A model generated the notes under the pieces. It did not search any database. It was given only the letters and a program-made list of their open reading frames with translations, and was not told the DNA's origin. Shown in pieces: positions 51,745-60,431 of a DNA stretch of 64,000 bases. The position numbers and the translations under genes are program-made. The stretch comes from an uncultured Oscillospiraceae bacterium. Lineage in GTDB: Bacteria; Bacillota; Clostridia; Oscillospirales; Oscillospiraceae. The stretch covers positions 179,159 through 243,158 of the forward strand of contig CAKTKU010000001.1 of the NCBI GenBank assembly GCA_934572335.1. Direction: 5' to 3'. Every line of letters begins with the position of its first letter. The first letter of the stretch is position 1.

Positions 51745-52770
51745 ATGACGATAAAAGACATTGCAAAGGCGTGCGGGGTGAGCGTGAGCACCGTGTCCCG
51801 CGTGCTGAATAACCGCCCGGATGTCAGCGCCGAGGTGCGCAGGCGGGTGCTGGGCGTTGTGGAGGACAAGGGGTATATCCCCAACAACAGCGCGCGCGAC
51901 CTTGTGCGCAGTCAGTCCGCCTCGATAGGCGTGATAGTGCGCGGGATGGGCAACCTCTTCTTTGCCGACCTGCTGAAAACCGTCGCGCGGGAGATCGAGC
52001 TGAGCGGATACACCATGGTGCTGCACTTTATCGACTCTGACGCGGACGAGGTAAAGGCGGGCGCGATACTTGAACGCGAGAAAAAGCTGCGCGGGCTCAT
52101 CTTCCTCGGCGGCAGGTTTGACTACACCCCGTCGGAGCTGACGCTGATAGGCGTGCCGTATGTGTGTTGCTCTTACACGAACTGCTTCGGCTCTCTGCGC
52201 GAGGAGGACTACTCCTCGGTCTCGATTGACGACTATTCCACCGCCTACAAGGCGACGGAGATACTTATAGAGCGCGGGCACCGGCGCATTGCCGCCGCTG
52301 TGCCGAGCTGTAGCGACCGGTCGATAAGCGAGCTGCGCTGCAACGGCTACCGCGCGGCGCTGCACGATCACGGCATCGAGCCGGAGAGCGCCCTGCTCGT
52401 GGAGACGGGCGGCTGCTTTGACATGACGGCGACATATGAGGCGGTGAGCGCGCTCATGCGCACGGGCGAGGAGTTCACGGCGTTGCTGACGCTGTCGGAC
52501 ACGACGGCGATCGCCGCGATGAAGGCGATAGAGGACAGCGGCAGAAAGGTCCCGGACGACGTGTCTGTCATCGCGATAGACGGGCTGAACGTGTCGGAAT
52601 ACGTGTCGCCGACGCTGACGACGCTTGTGCAGCCGACGGAGGAGATGGGACGCGAGAGCGTGAGGATCCTCGTGGACACGCTGGAGGGACGGGGCAAGTC
52701 CCGCCATGTGTGCGTGGAGACGCATCTGCGCGAGGGCGCTTCCGTGAAGCGGTTGACAGCGGACGAATAA
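51745..52770 (+). CDS. LacI family transcriptional regulator (maltodextrin-type)
   Basis: A 341-residue regulator. The helix-turn-helix is MTIKDIAKACGVSVSTVSRV followed by LNNRPDVSAEVRRRV; the hinge helix and the periplasmic-binding-like sugar domain follow from about residue 60 (ASIGVIVRGMGNLFFADLL, late CSRTLT-like VSPTLTTLVQPTEEMG). Given the downstream sugar ABC genes and malQ it probably senses a maltodextrin or a related glucan; that is inferred from context. It has its own promoter and a palindromic operator in its leader. Confidence 0.92.
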   Translation: MTIKDIAKACGVSVSTVSRVLNNRPDVSAEVRRRVLGVVEDKGYIPNNSARDLVRSQSASIGVIVRGMGNLFFADLLKTVAREIELSGYTMVLHFIDSDADEVKAGAILEREKKLRGLIFLGGRFDYTPSELTLIGVPYVCCSYTNCFGSLREEDYSSVSIDDYSTAYKATEILIERGHRRIAAAVPSCSDRSISELRCNGYRAALHDHGIEPESALLVETGGCFDMTATYEAVSALMRTGEEFTALLTLSDTTAIAAMKAIEDSGRKVPDDVSVIAIDGLNVSEYVSPTLTTLVQPTEEMGRESVRILVDTLEGRGKSRHVCVETHLREGASVKRLTADE

Positions 52771-52880
52771 AATAGGTTTTCCCGATCGGTGCACCGCACC
52801 GGCGTGAAGATACCAAACCCGCGCGAGGCGGCGAGAGCCGTCCGCAACGGGACAAAAAATCTTAAAAGGAGAAAGTTCTA

Positions 52881-54221
52881 ATGAAAAAGATTCTTGCAAT
52901 GCTTCTGGCGCTGTGCATGGTCTTTGCTCTGTGCGCCTGCGGACAGTCCGCAGCCCCTGCTGAGCAGCCTGCCCAGCAGGATGCCGCTCCGGCAGAGGAT
53001 GCAGCACCCGCAGACGAGACCCCCGCAGCAGAGGGTTCCGTGTACTACCTCAACTTCAAGCCCGAGCAGGATGAGCAGTGGCAGGCTCTCGCCGCGAGCT
53101 ACACCGAGCAGACCGGCGTGCCCGTGACTGTCGTCACCGCTGCTTCCGGCACCTACGAGGAGACCCTCGCCGCCGAGATGGCGAAGAGCGAGGCACCCAC
53201 CCTCTTCCAGGTCAACGGTCCTGTCGGCCTTGCCAACTGGAAGGACTACTGCTACGATCTCAGCGGCTCTGACCTCTACGGCGAGCTGACCAGCGATTCC
53301 TTCGCGCTCAAGGATGGCGACGCCGTTCTCGGCATTGCCTACGTTATCGAATCCTACGGTCTCATCGTCAACAAGACCCTGCTCGAGCAGGCTGGCTACA
53401 CCGTTGCTGACATCAACTCCTTCGAGAGCCTCAAGGCTGTCGCAGAGGACATCACCGCCCGCAAGGACGAGCTGGGCTTCGCGGCCTTCACCTCCGCCGG
53501 TATGGACGGTTCCTCCGACTGGCGCTTCAAGACCCACCTTGCCAACCTCCCCATCTACTTTGAGTATCAGGATGAGGGCATCGGCAGCACCGACGCTATA
53601 AAGGGCACCTACCTTGATAACTACAAGGCTATCTGGGATCTCTACATCAACAACTCCACCTGCGCTCCTGCTGATCTGGCCAGCAAGACCGGCGACGACT
53701 CCCGCAACGAGCTGCTCAACGGCGAGGCTGTGTTCTTCCAGAACGGTTCTTGGGAGTACGGCAACCTGTCCGGCACGTTCACTGACGACGAGCTGGCGAT
53801 GATCCCCATCTACATCGGTGTGGGCGACGAGGCCAATCAGGGTCTGTGCACCGGCACTGAGAACTACTGGTGCGTCAACAACGAGGCTGACGAGGCTGAC
53901 ATCCAGGCAACTCTCGACTTCCTGTACTGGTGTGTCACCTCTGAGGAAGGCACGAACGCTCTTGCCAACGACATGGGCTTCGTTATCCCCTTCAAGTCCG
54001 CTGTTGAGTCCAGCAACCTCTTCGTCAAGCAGGATGCTGAGTACACCGCAGAGGGCAAGACCCCTGTGTCCTGGAACTTCACCACCATGCCTTCCGAAGA
54101 GTGGAAGAACGGTGTCGGTTCCGCTCTGACCGCTTACGCGGCCGGTACGGGCGACTGGGACGGCGTTGTCACCGCGTTTGTCGATGGCTGGGCTTCCGAG
54201 TACGCACTTGCAAACGGCTGA
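52881..54221 (+). CDS. ABC transporter sugar-binding lipoprotein
   Basis: A 446-residue family-1 solute-binding protein. Lipoprotein signal with Cys20 in FALCACG, then an Ala/Pro/Glu-rich linker, then the binding domain (KAVAEDITARKDELG, and the conserved aromatic run NGEAVFFQNGSWEYGNL). It should capture an oligosaccharide outside the cell and deliver it to the two permeases. Codon use is more biased to preferred codons than in the neighbours, as in highly expressed genes. AAAAGGAG lies 10 bases before the ATG. A terminator between it and the permeases probably allows excess binding protein. Confidence 0.92.
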   Translation: MKKILAMLLALCMVFALCACGQSAAPAEQPAQQDAAPAEDAAPADETPAAEGSVYYLNFKPEQDEQWQALAASYTEQTGVPVTVVTAASGTYEETLAAEMAKSEAPTLFQVNGPVGLANWKDYCYDLSGSDLYGELTSDSFALKDGDAVLGIAYVIESYGLIVNKTLLEQAGYTVADINSFESLKAVAEDITARKDELGFAAFTSAGMDGSSDWRFKTHLANLPIYFEYQDEGIGSTDAIKGTYLDNYKAIWDLYINNSTCAPADLASKTGDDSRNELLNGEAVFFQNGSWEYGNLSGTFTDDELAMIPIYIGVGDEANQGLCTGTENYWCVNNEADEADIQATLDFLYWCVTSEEGTNALANDMGFVIPFKSAVESSNLFVKQDAEYTAEGKTPVSWNFTTMPSEEWKNGVGSALTAYAAGTGDWDGVVTAFVDGWASEYALANG

Positions 54222-54250
54222 TAGAAATATCACCGAAAGCTGACGAATTA

Positions 54251-54280
54251 AAAAGGGGTGGGCATCCGCCCACCCTTTTT
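54251..54280 (+). terminator. Terminator after the binding-protein gene
   Basis: Stem AAAAGGGGTGGGC with GCCCACCCTTTTT around ATCC. It is likely partial, letting some transcripts continue into the permease genes. Confidence 0.85.
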
Positions 54281-54363
54281 CTTACGCCCGACCCGTACAC
54301 CGTATATGCGCGTATGCGGCGCAGGGGTCAGGTATAAGAAAATCGTCATAGGAGGAGATTGAG

Positions 54364-55215
54364 TTGGAAAAAGCAATCAAAAAGTGGTGGCCGCTGTTTC
54401 TGCTGCCGACGCTGGCCGCCTTTGTGATCGGGTTTATCATCCCGTTCGTACAGGGCGCCTATCTGTCGTTCTGCAAGTTCCAGACGGTCAACAAGGCGAC
54501 GTTCGTGGGCGTGTCGAACTATGTGAAGGCGGTGGCCGATCCGCTGTTCTCGCAGTCGTTTTGGCTGACGGTGCGCTTCACGGTGGTGTCCACGCTCGTG
54601 ATAAATCTGTTCGCGCTGACGGTGGCGCTGCTGCTGACGCGCAACATAAAGGGCACGAACCTTTTCAGAACGGTATACTTCATGCCAAACCTCATCGGCG
54701 GCATAGTCCTGGGCTACATATGGCAGATACTGCTCAACTGCGCGCTCACCCTGCTGGGCAAGCCCCTGCTCGCGCTCAACGCGACCTATGGCTACTGGGG
54801 TCTCATCATACTGATGGCGTGGCAGCAGATAGGCTATATGATGATCATCTACATCGCGGGGCTGCAATCGATCCCGAACGACTACATGGAGGCGGCGAAG
54901 ATAGACGGCGCGAACTCCTGGCAGACGCTGTGGAACGTGAAGCTGCCCAACCTCATGCCGTCCATCACGATATGCCTGTTCCTCACGCTCACCAACTCCT
55001 TCAAGCTCTTTGACCAGAACCTCGCGCTCACGGCGGGCGAGCCCGCCCACGCCTCGGAGCTTATAGCGCTGAACATCTATAACACATTCTACGTCCGCTC
55101 CGGCGCGCAGTGGAAGGGTATCGGTCAGGCGAAGGCAGTTATATTCTGCATTATCGTTGTCATCATCTCGCTCATCCAGCTCAAGGCGACGCGCTCCAAG
55201 GAGGTGCAGCAGTAA
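54364..55215 (+). CDS. ABC sugar permease (MalF-like)
   Basis: A 283-residue permease starting at TTG 54364 with AGGAGGAG 8 bases upstream. It has six helices and the EAA loop (NDYMEAAKIDGANSWQTLWN) that docks the ATPase. The start PLFLLPTLAAFVIGFIIPF is typical of the MalF/UgpA class. With the next gene it forms the membrane channel for the sugar bound by the upstream lipoprotein. Its stop overlaps the next ATG by one base. Confidence 0.92.
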   Translation: MEKAIKKWWPLFLLPTLAAFVIGFIIPFVQGAYLSFCKFQTVNKATFVGVSNYVKAVADPLFSQSFWLTVRFTVVSTLVINLFALTVALLLTRNIKGTNLFRTVYFMPNLIGGIVLGYIWQILLNCALTLLGKPLLALNATYGYWGLIILMAWQQIGYMMIIYIAGLQSIPNDYMEAAKIDGANSWQTLWNVKLPNLMPSITICLFLTLTNSFKLFDQNLALTAGEPAHASELIALNIYNTFYVRSGAQWKGIGQAKAVIFCIIVVIISLIQLKATRSKEVQQ

Positions 55216-56057
55216 TGGAAAAGAGAAATCGTATAACCAATGGCATTCTCACGTTTATATTCGCGATACTGAGCCTCGTGTGGATATACCCGGTAGTCAT
55301 GGTCGTGCTCAACTCCTTCAAGGTCGAGCGCGCCATCAGCACCAACACCGCGTTCAAGCTCCCCACGTCGGACACGTTCGCAGGGTTCGCGAACTTTGCC
55401 GACGCGCTCTCGTCGAAGGGCTTCCTCTCGGCGTTCTGGTACAGCCTTGTCATCACGGTCACGTCCGTGGTGCTGATCCTTGTGTGCTGCTCAATGTGCG
55501 CGTGGTTCATCACGCGCGTGAACACATGGGTGTCAAAGCTGTGCTACTTCCTCTTTGTGTTCTCTATGGTCGTGCCGTTCCAGATGCTGATGTTCACGCT
55601 GTCGGCGCTGTCGGATAAGCTCGGGCTGAATACGCCGTACAATATCTGCATCATCTACTTGGGCTTCGGCGCGGGGCTGGCGGTGTTTATGTTCTGCGGC
55701 TTTGTCAAGTCAATCCCTGTCGAGATAGAAGAGGCGGCAATGATAGACGGCTGCGGCCCGCTGAGGACGTTCTTCTCCGTCGTGCTGCCCATGCTCAAGC
55801 CCACGCTCGTCTCCGTCGGCATACTGGAGACAATGTGGCTGTGGAACGACTATCTCCTGCCCTACCTCGTGCTCGACCGCAAGAAGTACACCACCATCCC
55901 CATACTCATCCAGTATTTCCGCGGCAGCTACGGCAAGGTGGAGATGGGGCCGATGATGGCGTGCATAGTGCTGACCATCATACCCATCATCATCGTCTAC
56001 GTTGCCGGACAGAAGCACATCATCAAGGGTGTGGCCGCAGGCGCCGTGAAGGGCTGA
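55215..56057 (+). CDS. ABC sugar permease (MalG-like)
   Basis: A 280-residue permease with six helices, a typical MalG/UgpE start (ILTFIFAILSLVWIYPVVMV) and the EAA loop IPVEIEEAAMIDGCGPLRTF. The ATG at 55215 overlaps the previous stop by one base (TAATG) and has GGAGGTGCAG before it, so the two permeases are made together. No ATP-binding subunit gene follows; a shared MsmK-type ATPase elsewhere is likely. Confidence 0.92.
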   Translation: MEKRNRITNGILTFIFAILSLVWIYPVVMVVLNSFKVERAISTNTAFKLPTSDTFAGFANFADALSSKGFLSAFWYSLVITVTSVVLILVCCSMCAWFITRVNTWVSKLCYFLFVFSMVVPFQMLMFTLSALSDKLGLNTPYNICIIYLGFGAGLAVFMFCGFVKSIPVEIEEAAMIDGCGPLRTFFSVVLPMLKPTLVSVGILETMWLWNDYLLPYLVLDRKKYTTIPILIQYFRGSYGKVEMGPMMACIVLTIIPIIIVYVAGQKHIIKGVAAGAVKG

Positions 56058-56083
56058 TATACTTTATACAAAGGGTGATTACC

Positions 56084-57601
56084 ATGGACCGCTCAAGCGG
56101 TATACTTATGGCCATGAGCTCCCTGCCGTCAAAGTACGGTATAGGGACGATGGGCAAGTGTGCATACGAATTTATTGACTTTCTCAAGGCGGCGGGGCAG
56201 AAATACTGGCAGCTTCTGCCGCTGGGGCCGACGAGCTACGGCGACAGCCCGTATTCCTCGTTCTCCACCTTTGCCGGGAACCCGTATTATATCGACCTTG
56301 ATATGCTCATCGAGGACGGGCTTCTGAAGCGTGCCGATCTGCACGGCGTCGACTGGGGCGGGGACGCGGCGCGCGTGGACTACGGCAGGATATACGAGCA
56401 GCGCTTCAGGGTGCTGCGCCGCGCGTTCGAGCGCGGACGCGAGAGCGAGCGGGAGAATATGGCGGAGTTTCGCCGCGCGAACGCCTGGGTGGAAAACTAC
56501 GCGCTGTATATGGCGGTCAAGGCGAGCTTCGGCATGGCGAGCTGGCAGGAGTGGCCGGATGAGGACATCCGTCTGCACCGCGAGAGCGCCGTGCGCGAAT
56601 ACGGTGAGCGTCTGCGCGAGGATGTGGATTTCTACGTATTTTTGCAGTACCTCTTCTACCGCCAGTGGGACGCGCTGCGCGAGTACGCGCACAAAAACGG
56701 CGTGCAGTTCATCGGCGATATTCCCATCTACGTCGCGCTCGATTCCGCCGACGTTTGGAGCGACCCGCAGTTTTTCCAGCTGGACGAGAACAATGTCCCC
56801 GTGGAGGTCGCGGGCGTGCCGCCGGATGCCTTCACTGCCGACGGGCAGCTCTGGGGCAACCCGCTGTACGACTGGGGACGCATGGCGTCCGACGGCTACG
56901 GCTGGTGGATACGCCGCATCGCCGGGGCGAAGCGGCTGTACGATGTGATACGCATCGACCATTTCCGCGGCTTTGAGAGCTACTGGGCGGTGCCGAACGG
57001 CGACACGACCGCCATAAACGGCACATGGCGTCCCGGTCCCGGCATGGGGCTTGTAGGCGTGCTGACCTCGTGGTTCCATGATCTGAGCTTTATCGCGGAG
57101 GACCTGGGCTATGTCACGCCGGGCGTGCGCAAGCTGCTGGCGGACTCCGGGCTGCCGGGCATGAAGATACTTGAGTTCGCGTTCGACGCGCACGGCGAGT
57201 CGGACTACCTCCCGCACAGGTGCGAGCGCAGCAGCGTGTGCTACATGGGCACGCACGACAACGACACCGCTCTCGGCTGGCTCGCGGGGACGGGGAAGGA
57301 CGACCGGCGCTTTGCCGAGCGCTATATGCACATCACGCCCGACGAGGGCTGGTGCTGGGGCATGATACGCACCGGCATGTCCACCGCGTCCGATCTCTTT
57401 GTCATGCAGATGCAGGACGTGCTGGAGCTTGGCGCGGACTGCCGCATGAACGTGCCGGGAAAGGCCTACGGCAACTGGCAGTGGCGCATGCTGCCGGGCG
57501 CAGCGAACAAAAAGCTTGCGAAAAAGCTCTATGAATACACCGCGACGTACCGCCGCCTGCCGGAAGCTCCGGCAGCGGAAGCGGCAGAAAACAAGGAATA
57601 A
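56084..57601 (+). CDS. malQ: 4-alpha-glucanotransferase (amylomaltase)
   Basis: A 505-residue GH77 enzyme that transfers alpha-1,4-glucan segments between maltodextrins and releases glucose. Visible GH77 motifs: SSLPSKYGIGTMG, QLLPLGPTSYGDSPYSSFS, the nucleophile Asp in VIRIDHFRGFESYWA, the acid Glu in FIAEDLGYVTPGV, and the third Asp in GTHDNDTALGW. It follows the permeases by 26 bases and acts on sugars they bring in, giving the operon its maltodextrin assignment. The C-terminal 15 residues are Ala/Glu-rich. Confidence 0.96.
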   Translation: MDRSSGILMAMSSLPSKYGIGTMGKCAYEFIDFLKAAGQKYWQLLPLGPTSYGDSPYSSFSTFAGNPYYIDLDMLIEDGLLKRADLHGVDWGGDAARVDYGRIYEQRFRVLRRAFERGRESERENMAEFRRANAWVENYALYMAVKASFGMASWQEWPDEDIRLHRESAVREYGERLREDVDFYVFLQYLFYRQWDALREYAHKNGVQFIGDIPIYVALDSADVWSDPQFFQLDENNVPVEVAGVPPDAFTADGQLWGNPLYDWGRMASDGYGWWIRRIAGAKRLYDVIRIDHFRGFESYWAVPNGDTTAINGTWRPGPGMGLVGVLTSWFHDLSFIAEDLGYVTPGVRKLLADSGLPGMKILEFAFDAHGESDYLPHRCERSSVCYMGTHDNDTALGWLAGTGKDDRRFAERYMHITPDEGWCWGMIRTGMSTASDLFVMQMQDVLELGADCRMNVPGKAYGNWQWRMLPGAANKKLAKKLYEYTATYRRLPEAPAAEAAENKE

Positions 57602-57608
57602 AAGAATT

Positions 57609-57640
57609 CGACCGTCTGCATTTTGCAGACGGTCGTTTTG
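57609..57640. terminator. Terminator of malQ
   Basis: Perfect 12-bp stem (57609-57620 with 57624-57635) followed by TTTTG on the plus strand; lies between convergent genes. Confidence 0.88.
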
Positions 57641-57656
57641 TGTGTAATACAAGAAT

Positions 57657-59120
57657 TTATATAAAGCTCACGGTTATGCGGCAGACCTGAAATTCGTCCA
57701 GATGCGAGAGAGAATAGTTGAAGCTGCCGCGCGACAGACCGCCCCAGCGCCCCATGATGGCGTTGATCTGGTCGATGAACTCGGCATAGTCATCCCAGCT
57801 TTCAAACTGGAGATAGGCCGCGTCATCGGCGGAGCTGATCGCGTCGAGCTGATCAAAGAGAATGCCGATATACTCGTCGCCCGCAGGGATGTACGTGCCG
57901 TGGAGCGCGTGGTAGCTCATGTTCATGCTCTCACTGCCGGGGACGATGAGGAACCCGGCAAACGACACGCTCTCAGTGTATTTCGAGCGCATCCAGCTGC
58001 GCGAGACGTTGAACGCGCCGTAGTAGTTGTAATTGCGTTCGGCAGAGTTGACGTCGTTCGTGACGTCGAGGTCATAATACGTGCCGTCGATGCGCACGAT
58101 GTTCCACGCATGCCCGATGGGGTTGCCCGGCTGATTGCCCGCCATGACCATGCACGGTATGCCCATCTCCTCGCATATCCACTTCATCGCGAGGCTTATC
58201 CCGTCGCACTTCGCCGCGCCGTCGCCGAGCGCGCCGTAGGCGTTGGCGGCGTTGCCAGCGTCGTAGGAATAATAGCAGTTCGAGGCGATGTAGTTATACG
58301 CGGCAAGCTCGCGTTCATAATCGCTCTGCCCCGCGGTCTGCTGGGCGAGCGTCTTGGCGATGCCGTCGCACACGCCGAATTCCGCGGCGTACTGCTCCTG
58401 CGAGAGGGAGATGGGCAGCCGCGCGGAGACGACGTTGCCGTCTGAGTCGGAGTAGTAGGTTATCTCCTCCGATGCGGAGAATTGCAGCAGCTCCGGGCAT
58501 TCATAGGACAAGAGCAGCGTGAGGTTTGAAAGCTCGTCCTTTGAAAGCGGCTGCGTGAACGAGCAGCCGCTTTCAAACGTGCTCACAGAGCGGTAAAGCG
58601 CACAGAAATTTTCCAGCAGCCTGTCGTCCAGCTGCAGGAGATACTCGCGCAGCTCAAAGTGCGGGATGAGGGCGCGCGCCTCCTGCTGCACGGCGGAGAG
58701 CGGCTCCGGCGTGGGTTCGGGCGTAGGCGTGGGGGCGAGGGAGGCGCTTGCCTGCACGGGGGCGGGCGTCGCCGTGACGGCGGGGGTACGCCTCGCGTCA
58801 CGGGCGAAGGTGACGAGGATCACGATGAGTGCCGCCGCCGCGACGAACAGCAGCGCGGCCACCGCGCCATAGCCCCGGCGCGGCTTTAGCACCGTCACAT
58901 CGATGCGCAGGGGGCGGGTCTCAATATCGCCGTAATTGACGAAAAAAGGTGCGTCAACATAGAGCACAGCCCCGGTCTTCAGCCCCTCCGGCAATTCCAC
59001 GAGCAGCGGCTCCGGCGCGCCGGGGTAGCGCAGTGTGCGGAAGCAGCCCGAACGCGCCTCGGCGGCAGTGACCGAGACGGAGACGCTGGTGTATTCAGCT
59101 TCGGTATATGTATTGCTCAT
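57657..59120 (-). CDS. Membrane-anchored transglutaminase-like protein with DnaJ-C-like N-terminus
   Basis: A 487-residue protein. Residues about 10-80 (VSVTAAEARSGCFRTLRYPG, then LLVELPEGLKTGAVLYV and NYGDIETRPLRIDVTV) resemble the substrate-binding C-terminal domain of DnaJ. A single membrane helix (GAVAALLFVAAAALIVILV) and a Pro/Thr/Ala-rich spacer follow. Residues 290-370 carry a transglutaminase-like core: Cys in LGDGAAKCDGISLAMKW, His in NPIGHAWNIVRID, Asp in GTYYDLDVTND. The active domain is outside the cell. This domain order is unusual. The ribosome site is weak. Substrate unknown; a peptidase role in the envelope is as likely as cross-linking. Confidence 0.8.
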   Translation of the reverse strand: MSNTYTEAEYTSVSVSVTAAEARSGCFRTLRYPGAPEPLLVELPEGLKTGAVLYVDAPFFVNYGDIETRPLRIDVTVLKPRRGYGAVAALLFVAAAALIVILVTFARDARRTPAVTATPAPVQASASLAPTPTPEPTPEPLSAVQQEARALIPHFELREYLLQLDDRLLENFCALYRSVSTFESGCSFTQPLSKDELSNLTLLLSYECPELLQFSASEEITYYSDSDGNVVSARLPISLSQEQYAAEFGVCDGIAKTLAQQTAGQSDYERELAAYNYIASNCYYSYDAGNAANAYGALGDGAAKCDGISLAMKWICEEMGIPCMVMAGNQPGNPIGHAWNIVRIDGTYYDLDVTNDVNSAERNYNYYGAFNVSRSWMRSKYTESVSFAGFLIVPGSESMNMSYHALHGTYIPAGDEYIGILFDQLDAISSADDAAYLQFESWDDYAEFIDQINAIMGRWGGLSRGSFNYSLSHLDEFQVCRITVSFI

Positions 59121-59306
59121 AAAGGTAGATAGCTTTCAAAAGAATTATAGATGAAGCGCGCGAGGCGCAATTATAGCATACAAGCAGCAGGACAGATATG
59201 AATAGGCTGTAAAATCCGGCGGGGATATGATATACTTATATAGAATAATACAAACAGGCGAAAAGTGCAAGCGCAAGCGCGGCAAAGCCGCGAAAGGAGA
59301 CGGAAA

Positions 59307-60431
59307 ATGAGATTCATACATACGGCGGACCTGCATCTTGGCAAACGGCTGCACGATGTGCCGCTGCTGGAGGATCAGATATATATGCTCGACGAGCTTA
59401 GAAAGCTCGCCATCGCGCGCGGGGCGGACGCCGTGATGATCGCGGGGGACGTGTACCAGAGCTCATCCCCGCCGAGCGAGGCGATGAGCGCGTTCGACGG
59501 CTTTGTCACGGCGCTTGCCGCGGCGGGCATACGGGTGTTTGCCGTCAGCGGGAATCACGACTCCGAGCGGCGCGTGGCCTACCTCGCCTCGCTCGTGCGG
59601 GGCAGCGGCATATATGTCTGCGAGCGCTTCACGGGTACCTTGCAGCAGTTCACAATGGAGGATGAGCACGGCGAGCTCGTTGTGAGCCTGCTGCCGTTCA
59701 TAAAGCCGATAAACGTGCGCCGGTGCTATCCGGAGGAGACGATAGAGAGCTATCAGGACGCGGCGGCGGCTGTGCTGCGCCATTCGCCGGTCGACACGGC
59801 AAAGCGCAACATCCTCATCTGCCACCAGTTTATCACCGGGGCGCAGACAGCGGGCTCGGAGGAGCTGAGCGTGGGCGGGGTGGAGAACATCGACGCCGCG
59901 CTTTTCAAGGACTTTGACTATGTCGCGCTGGGGCATATCCACCGCGCCCAGCGCGTCGGGCGGGAGACGGTGCGCTATGCCGGGTCGCCGCTGAAATACT
60001 CGCTGGCGGAGGCGGCGCACAAAAAGAGCGCTGCCGTCGTGGACATGGGCGCAAAGGGCGATGTGAAGATAGAGCTGGTGCCGCTCACGCCGCTGCACGA
60101 TGTGCGCGAGGTCGAGGGGTATCTTGACGGGATAATGCGCATGCCGTATTCCGAGGACTATGTGCGCGTGACGGTGAGGGATGAGCTCGTGCCGCCGGAC
60201 GCGCGCGTGACGGTGACGACGGTGTTCCCAAACCTACTGCGCTTTGAGGTGCGGAACTCCAAGACCGGCGAGGCGGCGGAGACGAGCGATGCGCAGGATG
60301 TGGAGGACAAGAGCGTGGAGGAGCTTTTCCGCGACTTTTTCAGCTTGCAGAATAACGGCGCACAGCCGGATGAGGAGCAGCTCGCGCTGATACGCGAGGT
60401 TCTGCGCGAGAGCGGGGAGGCGGAGAAATGA
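59307..60431 (+). CDS. sbcD: Exonuclease subunit SbcD (Mre11-like)
   Basis: A 374-residue phosphoesterase nuclease. Motifs in order: HTADLHLGK, IAGDVYQSS, SGNHDSERR, ICHQFITG and ALGHIHRAQ, all with metal ligands intact. With SbcC it opens DNA hairpins and trims blocked double-strand ends. Start at 59307 with AAAGGAGACGG before it. The sbcC ATG overlaps its stop by 4 bases. Confidence 0.96.
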   Translation: MRFIHTADLHLGKRLHDVPLLEDQIYMLDELRKLAIARGADAVMIAGDVYQSSSPPSEAMSAFDGFVTALAAAGIRVFAVSGNHDSERRVAYLASLVRGSGIYVCERFTGTLQQFTMEDEHGELVVSLLPFIKPINVRRCYPEETIESYQDAAAAVLRHSPVDTAKRNILICHQFITGAQTAGSEELSVGGVENIDAALFKDFDYVALGHIHRAQRVGRETVRYAGSPLKYSLAEAAHKKSAAVVDMGAKGDVKIELVPLTPLHDVREVEGYLDGIMRMPYSEDYVRVTVRDELVPPDARVTVTTVFPNLLRFEVRNSKTGEAAETSDAQDVEDKSVEELFRDFFSLQNNGAQPDEEQLALIREVLRESGEAEK

